DNA of 64,000 bases, taken from assembly GCA_002729515.1 (NCBI GenBank), contig PBYF01000132.1:1-64000 (forward strand). The letters are read 5' to 3'. The notes under the pieces were generated by a model. That model ran no database searches and was not told where the DNA came from. It was given only the letters and a program-made list of their open reading frames with translations. This stretch comes from Deltaproteobacteria bacterium (lineage in GTDB: Bacteria > Myxococcota_A > UBA9160 > SMWR01). Below are positions 43,864 to 52,665 of this stretch, piece after piece; within the stretch, counting starts at the first letter, position 1, and every line of letters begins with the position of its first letter. Made by a program: the position numbers and the translations under genes.

Positions 43864-44334
43864 CTACGAGGCGTCTTCGAGGATGAAGACCGGAATTTCC
43901 CGGTGTCGTGCGGCACGGCGCTCGTAATCGAGGTAGATCGGCGCCTGGGCCGTGATCGATTCCCAGAGGCCGGCACGTTCCTCGCCGCGTGCGAGGCGCG
44001 CGTGCACCCGCCGGGCCGCCCGACGGACGTGGACCGTCGCGTCGGGGTTCCTGCGCAGGTTGCGTGCCCAGAACGGATCGGTCGGCATGCCGCCTCGGGA
44101 GCCCACCACGGCGATCGCAAGCCCAGCCGGGAAGAAGGGTAGGACCACCCTTCGAGGTTTCCCGGTTTTCGCACCGGTCGCCGTGAGCAGCAGGGGTGCG
44201 TTGTAGGGCTGTCCCGTGGCCTGAGAAAAGAGAAAGTTCACCAGAGACCAGCCGGTCCAGCGTACCGTCTGGCGATCGAGGGTGGCGCCCAAGGGAGATA
44301 CGGCGAACTGGATCACGCGTGCGCTGGCAGGCAT
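43864..44334 (-). CDS. Deazaflavin (F420)-dependent nitroreductase family protein
   Basis: This 156-residue split-barrel protein has LLLTATGAKTGKPRRVVLPFF and SRGGMPTDPFWARNLRRNPDATVHV, the hallmarks of the Ddn/DDE family that uses F420H2. Its presence with three luciferase-like proteins suggests the host makes F420. The substrate is unknown; relatives reduce quinones and nitroaromatics. It is 16 bases downstream of an SDR gene on the same strand. Confidence 0.86.
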   Translation of the reverse strand: MPASARVIQFAVSPLGATLDRQTVRWTGWSLVNFLFSQATGQPYNAPLLLTATGAKTGKPRRVVLPFFPAGLAIAVVGSRGGMPTDPFWARNLRRNPDATVHVRRAARRVHARLARGEERAGLWESITAQAPIYLDYERRAARHREIPVFILEDAS

Positions 44335-44350
44335 CGTCGTTCCCGCTTCC

Positions 44351-45154
44351 TCAAGCCTTCGGAGGCTCTTCCGGAAGCGTCGGAGCCCAGCTCACACCGT
44401 TGATGTGGCCCCCGCCGTCGACGAATAGCGTGTTACCGGTCATGTAACGGGAGTCGTCGGAGGCGAGAAAGAATGCCACACCTGCGATGTCCTGCTCCGG
44501 ATCCCCCATTCGGCCCATCGGATTCTGCTGATTGAGAAACTCCGCATTCTCGGGGCTCGCCGCTGCGAACGCTTCGTATGCCGCAGTCTTCGCCGCTGGA
44601 CAGATGATGTTGCAGCGTATCTGGTGGCGTCCCCATTCGCGAGCCGCCGTGCGCGTCAGGCTGCGCTGAGCCTCCTTCGCGGTGTTGTACTCGAGTGAGT
44701 ACATATGCGCGTTGACGCCGTTGAGCGAGCAGATGCTGATGATGCTTCCCCCGCCCTGCTGCTTCATGTGTGGGAAGACGGCCTGCATGCCCCAAAAGCT
44801 CGACATGGGGCCCATCTCGAAGCCGTGTTTCAGGTCCTCGTCGGTCTTCCACTCGAAGCGTCCGGTGTTACCGCCCCCCCAGGCATTGTTGACGAGGATG
44901 TCGACACGGCCGAACGAGTCGATGCACGACTCGATGGCGCGCAGTACGTCCGCCTTGCGCTTGACGTCTGTCTGGACGAAGAGCCCTGTGCCGCCGAGGT
45001 CCGAGAGCTCCTCCGCCGTGCGTTTTCCGCTCTCCTCGTCGCGTTCGGCCACCACGACGCAAGCGCCCTCGCGCGCGTAGCGGCGCGCGATGCCGCGGCC
45101 GATACCGCCGCCTCCGCCCGTTATGATTGCAGCACGTCCCTCGAGGCCGCTCAT
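44351..45154 (-). CDS. SDR family oxidoreductase
   Basis: This 267-residue classical SDR has TGGGGGIGRGIARRYAREGA, NNAWGGGN in place of NNAG, ISICSLNG and E-Y-N-T-A-K, and ends LFVDGGGHINGVSW. The NNAW variation and the insertion in LEYNTAKEAQRSL are characteristic of a subgroup I cannot name. It overlaps the upstream EthD gene by 4 bases (ATGA) and precedes the F420-type nitroreductase, suggesting a three-gene redox unit. Confidence 0.83.
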   Translation of the reverse strand: MSGLEGRAAIITGGGGGIGRGIARRYAREGACVVVAERDEESGKRTAEELSDLGGTGLFVQTDVKRKADVLRAIESCIDSFGRVDILVNNAWGGGNTGRFEWKTDEDLKHGFEMGPMSSFWGMQAVFPHMKQQGGGSIISICSLNGVNAHMYSLEYNTAKEAQRSLTRTAAREWGRHQIRCNIICPAAKTAAYEAFAAASPENAEFLNQQNPMGRMGDPEQDIAGVAFFLASDDSRYMTGNTLFVDGGGHINGVSWAPTLPEEPPKA

Positions 45155-45837
45155 GTCAGCTCCTCCGATGTGAACATCACCGAGTTCATCCGGTCGACGA
45201 AGTTCTCCTCGTCGGCCTGTGCTTCGCCGTTTCGGCTCCAGCGGGCGATTTCGTCCAAGAAGCCCTGGACCGAGCCGAGGTGGAGTTCCGAGATGCTGTC
45301 GGCGCTCCAGCCCCCGAGTCCCGCCGCCGCGGCTGCAGCCCGGGCGGCCTCGGGATCCACGTGGAACTGAACGTAGCCTTCGATTCCCGGAGTGATGCGT
45401 CCGAACTCGGCGTGGATCTTCACGTAGTGATCCAGATACTCGGCGTGACTCTTGTCGCGTCGCCGGCGCATCACATACTGGAAGCGAAACGGTGTCTGCT
45501 CACACGGTACCACGGTGTCGTCGACGCCAGACAGCGCCGCGGAGAGATCGGTGTGGACTCGATCGGCGACGCGGGCTGCAAACCCGTCGACCGCCGAAGC
45601 GAGGGCGTCTCCTGCGTCGCACCGCAGCTCGAGCGTGCCCTCGAAGGCGCGAATACGGGTCGGGGCCGCATCGAACGGGTCTTCCTCGAGCCGCAGGAAG
45701 GCTGCAACGCGGCCACCTTCGGGAAGTCTGGACCGCAGGAGCTTCGTCTCGTCGCGCAGCAGCGCTTCGAGTTCAGTTCGATCCACACCGCCGCGTGCGG
45801 CGAGCAGCAGGACGAGCTTCGACGCTGTGCTGTCCAT
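45151..45837 (-). CDS. EthD domain protein
   Basis: This 228-residue protein has a C-terminal EthD-like ferredoxin-fold half: FRFQYVMRRRRDKSHAEYLDHYVKIHAEFGRITPGIEGYVQFHVD, residues about 117-161. The N-terminal half looks like a second, weaker copy (SKLVLLLAARGGVDRTELEALLRDE), as in two-domain dimer-like members. EthD proteins accompany oxidoreductases, but the enzymatic role is poorly defined. It is coupled to the SDR by ATGA. No signal peptide is seen. Confidence 0.75.
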   Translation of the reverse strand: MDSTASKLVLLLAARGGVDRTELEALLRDETKLLRSRLPEGGRVAAFLRLEEDPFDAAPTRIRAFEGTLELRCDAGDALASAVDGFAARVADRVHTDLSAALSGVDDTVVPCEQTPFRFQYVMRRRRDKSHAEYLDHYVKIHAEFGRITPGIEGYVQFHVDPEAARAAAAAAGLGGWSADSISELHLGSVQGFLDEIARWSRNGEAQADEENFVDRMNSVMFTSEELT

Positions 45838-45933
45838 CAGGAGACGATCGCGCCGGTTGATTGCATCGCATCGAACTCCCGCTTCGTGAGGATGCGACAG
45901 AATACCGCAATCGCGGGGCTGGCTGAGGCGGGT

Positions 45934-48147
45934 TCAGCCGCTGCAGGGGTCGGCAACCGGGATGACCTCACCGCGCTTCACGCGGGCCTCCGGGACGCGC
46001 ACGCGGGTCTGGTTCCCGTTGCAGGTGAGTGCGTAGGACGGCGCCACGTCGAACCACTTTGGAGCGTCTCGGGTCGGGTAAGGTGCGAGGAATTCGAACC
46101 AGCCGTCTCGGCCTGCGACGGTCCGATCGCGATAGTCGAAGTGCCGGTCGCGATTCGTCGTCACTGCGAGCGAGAGGTCTATGGTGTTGCCGGGACGAGT
46201 GCGGCCGCGCAGCCGCGCTCCCTTCACCACTTCGAAGATCTTGAGGTACGGGACCGTATTGTTGCCGAGGGGGCGCGATTCGAAGACGAGCCGGAAGCGG
46301 CTCGCAGCCGGAATCCGCCCTTTGTTGGGAAGCTCGAGCGCACTCCCGTCCCGGCGGAAGAGAGCGTTGAAGATCGTGGCAAACGAGAAGGGGGTCTTCG
46401 GGACCTCGCGGGCCCTCGCCAGGATGTAGCGCGCGCCGAGGTCGTCGGCTGTCTCGGTGGCTTTGGGCACCGAGAGGCGCCAGAAATGCCGTTCTCGTTG
46501 GAAGTTCTCCTCACCGACGTCATCTCCGAAGTTGTCGGCGATGGTCGGACGTCGCGCGACGTACTGGATCATGTGGCCGAGCGGCCACGGGGCGAGCACC
46601 GCGTACTCGGGCTGCTGTGACGCGTCATACCAGCCTCGGGTGTGGGGGGTGAAGGCCCGCAGCCAACGCGCTGCTTCGAGGCGGTGTCTTTTCGACACCT
46701 CCCAGCTGTTCAATTCGAGTGGTTTTCCGGCGAAACGCTGCGCGTTGATCTCGATCTCGGGCAGGTAGTTCCCAGCCAGTGGTGACAGCAGGATCAGGAC
46801 TCCCAGGAACGCGAGCCGCCCCAATGTGTCGCGGGAGGCGAGGCGAAAGTGATGCCAGATGAGTTGGATTCCGGCAGCCGTCACCAGAGCGAAAGCCACG
46901 CTGAACGTGTCGAGGAAGCGTTTCTGAAGCAGCGTGACACCGAAGAGAACCGCAGACCAGCCCAGCAGGAAGAGGAGCGGCGCCCGCCGTTCCCGGTGCC
47001 GGGCATCCACGAGGAGCAACACCCAGAACACGGGGAAGACGTAGACGAAGTAGGAGAGTTGGAGGTGAGCCATGAACGTCGTGAATCTTCCGTTCACGAA
47101 GAAGAGTCCCTGTGATTCGATCACACTGGCCTGGAAAGCCTCTGACTTGGAGAGCCAACGCCAGGCTTCCCCCACGCCCTCGATGAGATCGCTGCTGAGC
47201 AGCAGGCTGGTTCCGAGGAGGACGGTTCCGATGCCCACTGCCACACCGGCGCGGGCCAAGGAGCGAGTTGCAAGGGCCGGACGCTCGGATAAGAGTGCGG
47301 TGCCGAGTCCCACGGCCGCCGTCGTGCCGAGGAACCACGGCTGGAAGTCCGTGAGGACCAGCGGACTCATTGAGCTGTAGTGGAGCCACTCGTTTCCGAA
47401 ACAGAACGGTGCGATGAGCAGTGCGGCGCAGCCCGATGCGGTTGCGAGCGCGTGCCAGCGGAGTGCTGCTTGTTTGGCATCGGAGGCGATCAGCGCGATC
47501 CCCGCGAGACCGATGAGGCTGATCGCGGCATAGAGCAGGCTCCCCGGCCAGATGAGCAGCGACACGGCGATCCACACCCCGACGGCCGCGGCGGAGCGCA
47601 GGACACGGCGTGCGGAATCCCGTCCCAGCGCCGCGAGAGTCGCTCCGAGGAGGAGCGTCGTGACGAGTGCCACGGCTACGTGATGATCGAGTGCCCCCAC
47701 GCGGGAGTAGGTGAAGTGCCCGCCGAGGATGCAGAGCAGTGCTCCTGCACCGAATGCCGCGCGGTCGTCGAAGAGACGCCGTCCCACGCTCCACGTGGCC
47801 ACCGCGGTGATTGCGCCGAGGATGGGAGGGATCCAGGCGGCGGCCTGCTCGACGCGGAGCCAGTTTCCACCGCCCGCGAAGGGAAGCAGCAGCGCGGCGC
47901 TGACCCAGTCGAAAAGCGGCGGCCAGATCGGCTGCGCGTTGTGGGGAAACTGCACATAGGGGTCGGAGACGAGGATCTCCGGGAAATTCTGAATCGCGTA
48001 GACGATCCTCCTCATGTGGTAGTAGCTGTCCGGTCCCCGAAAAAAGACGATTCCCTGAGACAGCACGTGTGCCGCCGGGAGGGCGCGCACCAGCAGGGCC
48101 CCACCGAAGAGGGCGAGCGCGTTGAGCAGCCAGCGCGACGGAGTCAC
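45934..48147 (-). CDS. STT3/PglB-like oligosaccharyltransferase
   Basis: This 737-residue polytopic protein of the GT-C fold has about 12 predicted membrane helices followed by a soluble domain of about 250 residues. Two acidic motifs match STT3: GPDSYYHMRRI (Asp40) in the first loop and GALDHHVAV (Asp154) in the second. After the helices, WYDASQQPEYAVLAPWPLGH resembles the WWDYG region, with Tyr for the second Trp. The family moves a lipid-linked glycan to Asn in N-x-S/T sequons. It begins at a GTG overlapping the stop of the preceding glycosyltransferase (GTGA). N-glycosylation is inferred. Confidence 0.75.
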   Translation of the reverse strand: MTPSRWLLNALALFGGALLVRALPAAHVLSQGIVFFRGPDSYYHMRRIVYAIQNFPEILVSDPYVQFPHNAQPIWPPLFDWVSAALLLPFAGGGNWLRVEQAAAWIPPILGAITAVATWSVGRRLFDDRAAFGAGALLCILGGHFTYSRVGALDHHVAVALVTTLLLGATLAALGRDSARRVLRSAAAVGVWIAVSLLIWPGSLLYAAISLIGLAGIALIASDAKQAALRWHALATASGCAALLIAPFCFGNEWLHYSSMSPLVLTDFQPWFLGTTAAVGLGTALLSERPALATRSLARAGVAVGIGTVLLGTSLLLSSDLIEGVGEAWRWLSKSEAFQASVIESQGLFFVNGRFTTFMAHLQLSYFVYVFPVFWVLLLVDARHRERRAPLLFLLGWSAVLFGVTLLQKRFLDTFSVAFALVTAAGIQLIWHHFRLASRDTLGRLAFLGVLILLSPLAGNYLPEIEINAQRFAGKPLELNSWEVSKRHRLEAARWLRAFTPHTRGWYDASQQPEYAVLAPWPLGHMIQYVARRPTIADNFGDDVGEENFQRERHFWRLSVPKATETADDLGARYILARAREVPKTPFSFATIFNALFRRDGSALELPNKGRIPAASRFRLVFESRPLGNNTVPYLKIFEVVKGARLRGRTRPGNTIDLSLAVTTNRDRHFDYRDRTVAGRDGWFEFLAPYPTRDAPKWFDVAPSYALTCNGNQTRVRVPEARVKRGEVIPVADPCSG

Positions 48148-49934
48148 CGGTCAGTGTCCTGCGCGTTCTCTGGGCGGCGCCAGATCTCGGCACCGAAGCC
48201 CCGGCCCGCGAAGGGCTGGGGCCCGAGTTGGTCGATCGGCTCGTAGCTCGAGCGGATCCAGGAAACGAGGGCGCGGCCGTTTTGCGGGTCGCGACCGAAG
48301 GGGCCCACGCCGAACTCACGGTGGCCGCGCTGGAGCAGGACGACGAAGTCGGGTGCTGCCGCTTGCACGTCGGCGAGGACGGCGCCGCGCCCCGCGGCGT
48401 CGAGTTCCGTTGGCAGGTAGAGAAGAAAGCGCGAGGGGTTGTCGCGTCTCAGCCAGTAGTTGAGCATCGCACCCTCGGGGTAGACCATCAGTGTGGCATC
48501 GGGCGGCAGCAGCTCCGCGAGCCGATTCTGGAGGGCTCCCATGCGCATGCCGCGCGGCGCGCGCTCGGCCGACTCGACACGGATTGCGTCACCGGGTGGG
48601 CCCACCCACCGGTCCTTTTCAGCGTAGCGTTCGGCCGCCACACGCAGGCCCCCGAATACGGCAGCGGCGCATAGGGCAGTCGCCGCAGAACGGGCGAACC
48701 GCCCGTTACCGCCTGCGCGCTTCGCCAGCTCCGGCACGATGCCGATCAGGATTGCCACGAGGAGCAGGCCAGCGGGCATTGCCAGGGCGAATCCGTAGTG
48801 CCCAAAGCGGGGCAGCAGCAGGAGCTTTCCCAGCAGGCCGAACGACCACACCGACCAGAGCAGGAGGGCGGCCAGGCGCGGTGTCGCTGGGCCGGTGCCC
48901 CCTGCCCGGAGAAGGGCCACCGCGGCTCCAACTCCGGTGGCGAAGGTGACCACCGGAAGGGATCTGGCCGCCGCGAACCAGGTCGATGGCGCGAGTACGG
49001 TCACCGCGAGGACGAAGATCAGGAGGCTTGCGACAGGCCGTAACCAGGTGGGCACCGCGCGGCGACCGAGTTCTCGATCGACGGCGACGAGCGCGAACAC
49101 CACACCCGCGAGCGTGATCGAAGCAAAGAAGATGCGCAGCGCGTTGTTGCCGGGCGCGTCGAGTCCAGCGCCCGATCGGTAGAAGGCGTCGTTCAGAAGC
49201 TCGGGTCCGAGCTGCACGAAGTTGCCCAGCAGGCCGTGCAGAGCCAGCTCGAAGGGCAGGGCGGCGGTCAGCTTCGCGAGGAAGAGCAGGGGGAGGGCCA
49301 GTGCTCCCACGAAGAATGCTGAAGCGAGACTGAGAGCAGAGCCCGGGTGAGCGCGCAGCACGAGTACCAGGCCGATTCCCGCCGCTGCGGACGCCGGAAG
49401 CGAGAGCTCGATCTTCGTGAGCATCACCGCGCCCAGGCAGGCGCCCGCCGCGGCGGCGGCAGCTCGGCTCCCACCCTCGAGAGCGCGCAGAAGCGCCCAG
49501 AGCATGCCGAGCCCGAGTGCGATGCCGTGGGTCTGGAAGTGGTGATATGGCGTCACGTAGTTGTAGTTCGCTATGTCGCCGTACTGGGAGAAACCGAAGA
49601 TCCCCAGCAGCACCAGAACGCATACCGTGGCCGTGCGCGTGTCCGCCGCGCGTCGCAATATCGCGAAGGCGAGCGTGCAGATTGCCGCCAGCACCGCAAG
49701 GTTCGCCCACACCAGCGTCCGGAGCGAAACGCCGAAGATCTGGAAGAGCAGGGCGTTCCAGTAATGGGAAAGCGGCCCGTTGCGGTGGGCGATGTCCCCG
49801 TAGAGGACCTTGCCTTCTGCGAGCTGCCAAGCGATGTACAGCTCGTTCCCAAAATCGATCTGGGGGTCCGTCCAGCGGCCCCAACTCCAGGCGGCGAGGA
49901 GCAGGAACGCAACTCCGATCACCAAGGCGTTCAA
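48144..49934 (-). CDS. GT-C family membrane glycosyltransferase
   Basis: This 596-residue polytopic protein begins at a TTG (49934). Its first periplasmic loop, GRWTDPQIDFGNELYIAWQLAEGKVLYGDIAHRNGP, has the acidic Asp/Glu pair of ArnT/PMT-like GT-C enzymes that use polyprenyl-phosphate sugars. Roughly 11 hydrophobic helices follow, and a C-terminal soluble domain (about 470-596) contains ATLMVYPEGAMLNYWLRRDNPSRFLLY. It is co-translated with the STT3-like gene, so it may build the glycan or act on the same lipid carrier. The exact sugar is unknown. Confidence 0.78.
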   Translation of the reverse strand: MNALVIGVAFLLLAAWSWGRWTDPQIDFGNELYIAWQLAEGKVLYGDIAHRNGPLSHYWNALLFQIFGVSLRTLVWANLAVLAAICTLAFAILRRAADTRTATVCVLVLLGIFGFSQYGDIANYNYVTPYHHFQTHGIALGLGMLWALLRALEGGSRAAAAAAGACLGAVMLTKIELSLPASAAAGIGLVLVLRAHPGSALSLASAFFVGALALPLLFLAKLTAALPFELALHGLLGNFVQLGPELLNDAFYRSGAGLDAPGNNALRIFFASITLAGVVFALVAVDRELGRRAVPTWLRPVASLLIFVLAVTVLAPSTWFAAARSLPVVTFATGVGAAVALLRAGGTGPATPRLAALLLWSVWSFGLLGKLLLLPRFGHYGFALAMPAGLLLVAILIGIVPELAKRAGGNGRFARSAATALCAAAVFGGLRVAAERYAEKDRWVGPPGDAIRVESAERAPRGMRMGALQNRLAELLPPDATLMVYPEGAMLNYWLRRDNPSRFLLYLPTELDAAGRGAVLADVQAAAPDFVVLLQRGHREFGVGPFGRDPQNGRALVSWIRSSYEPIDQLGPQPFAGRGFGAEIWRRPENAQDTDR

Positions 49935-49955
49935 GCCCGGAATCCTAGCCTGATT

Positions 49956-50516
49956 TCAGGTCTCGCGGTCGGCGATCGTCTCGTACCAGTCGAATTCCCG
50001 CCGCTTGACCCAGCCAGGCATGTCGGAGCCCTTCTTCATGCGTTCCTGCATTCTCACGGTGAGGTCTCCGTTTTTCAGCATCGTCATGAATACGGCACCC
50101 GCGTTCGAGTGGTCGAAGAAGTCGCGTTGCCAGCTCCACTTGAAGTCACCGGCATAACGGAACCACGATCCGCCGGTCCCAGCGATCTCGTAGGGCTTCC
50201 CGTCCGGGTCCCGGTCCGGTGCGATCTGGCGCCAAATGCCGAGGATTTCTCCCTTCTGCTCGTCGATCAGGGTGCGGACGTAGGGATAGGTCCAGTGCTC
50301 GAGACCCGCCATTTCGGTGCCGAAGACCCAGTCGGCGATTTCCTTGCGGCCGCGGGCTGCGAATTCCCAGCCGGGGCCGTTGTTCCAGGTGTAGAGGGCG
50401 TTTTCGGTGTAGAAGCCGCCCATGGGCGACCAGTCGCCGGTGCGGCCGGCCTCGTCGTTGGCAGCCACCCAGCGGTGCAGCATCTCCTCGAGTTCGTCGC
50501 GGGGGTACGCGGTCAT
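49956..50516 (-). CDS. NTF2-like (SnoaL fold) protein
   Basis: This 186-residue protein opens with RDELEEMLHRWVAANDEAGRTGDWSPM and then FYTENALYTWNN, consistent with the helix-strand start of the NTF2 fold, followed by a curved sheet rich in aromatic residues (GSWFRYAGDFKWSWQRDFFD). GGAGGAGG precedes the ATG. No catalytic set is recognisable. It is one of three NTF2-fold genes in the window. It lies 22 bases before the glycosyltransferase, yet probably belongs with the lipid genes. Confidence 0.72.
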   Translation of the reverse strand: MTAYPRDELEEMLHRWVAANDEAGRTGDWSPMGGFYTENALYTWNNGPGWEFAARGRKEIADWVFGTEMAGLEHWTYPYVRTLIDEQKGEILGIWRQIAPDRDPDGKPYEIAGTGGSWFRYAGDFKWSWQRDFFDHSNAGAVFMTMLKNGDLTVRMQERMKKGSDMPGWVKRREFDWYETIADRET

Positions 50517-50624
50517 TTCTCACCTCCTCCTCGCCTTCGGAATGTTCGAGACGAGTAGTATCGCACGGGGGGCTCCGGCCGCATGGCGCGGGCCCTGCGA
50601 CGGCTTCGGCCAGCCCGCGGGGCG

Positions 50625-51593
50625 CTAGCCGAGCAGTACCTCGGCCATCGCGCGGAGTTCGGTTTCGATGTCTCCGATGGGCGCGTAGAAGATCTCGGTG
50701 CAACCGCCCGCTTCGAGGGCGGCGACTTTTTCGCGAATCTGTTCCGGGGTTCCCACGAGCCCACCGCCTGCGATGGCCAGCGAAACGTGGCGCCGGTCGA
50801 GTTCCGAGAGTCGAACGAAATGCCCTTCGTGAACGTGCAGGTGGCGCTCGTCTTCGGGGAAGCGCTCGATTTCCTCGCGCCAGGCTTTCCCGTTGGGCAG
50901 GTCGTCGACGGCGGCGCCGGCCGACTCGTAGACGGCGTGGTAGCCGGCCGCTGCCGTCGGGCCGAGAGCGTCGATTACCCGGGGCGTGGTGAAGTCCTCA
51001 CCATCGCGCAGCACCGTCCCGGTCTGGAGCATGGCGCTGTGGGCGAAGCCCGGCTGGGGCACCCCCACGGACATCACGCCGTCGCCGAGTTCGCGAGCGA
51101 CGGCGAGTCCCTTCGGCCCGTTGGCACCGATCAGGATCGGGACTTCGATCGGACGGGCAGGTGCGGTCTCCTCCGGGTGCATCATGCGGAGCTTGGTACC
51201 TTCATATGCGACCGTCTCTCCGCGCAGCAGGCCGCGAAGCGCGCGCACGTAGTCCGCCACCTCTTTCCAGGGCAGCGGGCGCTGGCCGAAGGTCATTCGC
51301 GCGGTGAAGCCCGTTCCGACGGTCAGCGTCATGCGTCCCGGGGCCAGTTCTTCGATATTGGCGAGGGCGCTCGCGGTCACCAGGACGTGGCGGAGATGCG
51401 GGACCATCACACCCGTGCCGAGGCCGATGCGCTGCGTTGCCTCGGCAGCCCGCGCCAGGGTGATCCAGACGTCGCCGTACAGGGCTGGCGAATCGTAGAC
51501 CCAGAGACGGGCGTAGCCGAGCTCTTCGGCGAGCTTGGCGATGCGCGGCGCGTTCCGGTGGGGAAGCAGACCGGCGGAGAGTTCGATGGGCAT
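50625..51593 (-). CDS. LLM class F420-dependent oxidoreductase
   Basis: This 322-residue luciferase-like protein has LAEELGYARLWVYDSP, RIGLGTGVMVPHLRHVLVTASALANIEELAPGRMTLTVGTGF and PILIGANGPKGLAVARELGDGV. The ATG at 51593 opens MPIELSAGLLPHRN; longer frames lack conserved sequence. It is predicted to use F420 or FMN. It stands between an SDR and an NTF2-like gene on the same strand, each separated by more than 100 bases. The substrate is unknown. Confidence 0.85.
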   Translation of the reverse strand: MPIELSAGLLPHRNAPRIAKLAEELGYARLWVYDSPALYGDVWITLARAAEATQRIGLGTGVMVPHLRHVLVTASALANIEELAPGRMTLTVGTGFTARMTFGQRPLPWKEVADYVRALRGLLRGETVAYEGTKLRMMHPEETAPARPIEVPILIGANGPKGLAVARELGDGVMSVGVPQPGFAHSAMLQTGTVLRDGEDFTTPRVIDALGPTAAAGYHAVYESAGAAVDDLPNGKAWREEIERFPEDERHLHVHEGHFVRLSELDRRHVSLAIAGGGLVGTPEQIREKVAALEAGGCTEIFYAPIGDIETELRAMAEVLLG

Positions 51594-51712
51594 TGGCGGT
51601 TTCTCCAGGCAAAAGGGTTCAGGTTCCCGAGCCGGCCGGCATTCCGATGTGCGTGCTGACTTCGGGCTCGCGTGGGCCAATGGGAACGGCAGAAGATGTC
51701 CCGTCACTCATG

Positions 51713-51722
51713 ACACTAGTGT
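51713..51722. promoter_or_regulatory. Perfect 10-bp palindrome in the longest intergenic stretch
   Basis: ACACTAGTGT lies in the 265-base gap (51594-51858) between the SDR and the LLM gene, about 120 bases ahead of the latter. A 30-codon frame starting at 51708 (MSDGTSSAVPIGPREPEV) follows it, but I find no support that it is translated. The palindrome could be an operator. Nothing else was recognised in this gap. Confidence 0.3.
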
Positions 51723-51858
51723 ACCCTGCGGCCGCGGCAGTCACGGCTCTTCGTTCCCCGCCTTCTCGCCTGCGAGACCTCTGCGCTGCGGCACTCGACA
51801 TCTACGCCGCGAAGGTGTCGCCGCACATCGGGCGCCTCCCCGGGGCTCGAGCCGAGGG

Positions 51859-52635
51859 TCAGCCGGCGGTGGGCGAGGCCAGGCGAGCGACGACGCCGCC
51901 GTCTACGGGAAGCGCTGCACCGTTGACGAACGACGCGGCGTCCGAAGCCAGGAAGAGCACTGCCTCGGCGATCTCCTCCGGGCGGCCGAGGCGGCCCGCC
52001 GGCACCCGCGCACCGAATTCGGCGCCGCGGTCGGGCAGGCTGTCGAGCCACGCGCGCATCTGGACCGTTTCGATCGGTCCAGGGACCACGGCGTTGGCGC
52101 GAATGCCCTGCGCCGCATATTCGACCGCGAGGTTGCGCACCAGCGAGATGACAGCGGCCTTGGCGGCACCGTAGGCGGCGAGCCCGGGCTCGGCACTGAC
52201 GCCGGCGCCCGACGAAGTCACCACGATCGCTCCGCCGCCGCCAGAAAGCATCGTTCGGAGCGCGGCCTGGGTTCCGGACCAGACCGCGTCGAAGTTGAGT
52301 GCCATTACTTCGCGATAGGCCGCTTCGGTCATGCTGTCCATCGGCTCGGGCCGTGCGCCGCCCGCATTGGCATGGAAAATTGACAGGGATCCGAAGCGTT
52401 CCACCGCGCGCCCTACGAGCGCATCTGCCAGGCCCGGCTCGGTGACATCGCCGGAGTGTGCATCCGCTCGGCCTCCGGCAGCGCGGATCGCTTCGGCCGT
52501 TTGGTCTGCGGCGTCCGCGTCGATGTCGTTCGCGATCACGGCGGCGCCCGCCCGGGCGAGGCATAGGGCGCTGGCCCGGCCGATTCCGGCACCGGCTCCG
52601 GTGACGACGGCGACTTTTCCGTCGAGGTCCGTCAT
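51859..52635 (-). CDS. SDR family oxidoreductase
   Basis: This 258-residue classical SDR has TGAGAGIGRASALCLARAGA, NDIDADAADQTAEAIRAAGG, HANAGG for NNAG, TSSGAGVS and A-Y-G-A-A-K, ending ALPVDGGVVARLASP. The HANAGG variant at the usual NNAG position is mildly unusual. An NTF2-like gene lies 30 bases upstream on the same strand, so the two may be co-transcribed. The substrate is unknown. Confidence 0.84.
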   Translation of the reverse strand: MTDLDGKVAVVTGAGAGIGRASALCLARAGAAVIANDIDADAADQTAEAIRAAGGRADAHSGDVTEPGLADALVGRAVERFGSLSIFHANAGGARPEPMDSMTEAAYREVMALNFDAVWSGTQAALRTMLSGGGGAIVVTSSGAGVSAEPGLAAYGAAKAAVISLVRNLAVEYAAQGIRANAVVPGPIETVQMRAWLDSLPDRGAEFGARVPAGRLGRPEEIAEAVLFLASDAASFVNGAALPVDGGVVARLASPTAG

Positions 52636-52665
52636 GTGCGTCTCCGTCGGTTCTTCACCTGCTCC

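Noticed and set aside
51619-51708. 30-codon frame MSDGTSSAVPIGPREPEV as a small gene
   Set aside because: It has no ribosome site and no recognisable similarity, and is short enough to arise by chance in high-GC DNA.
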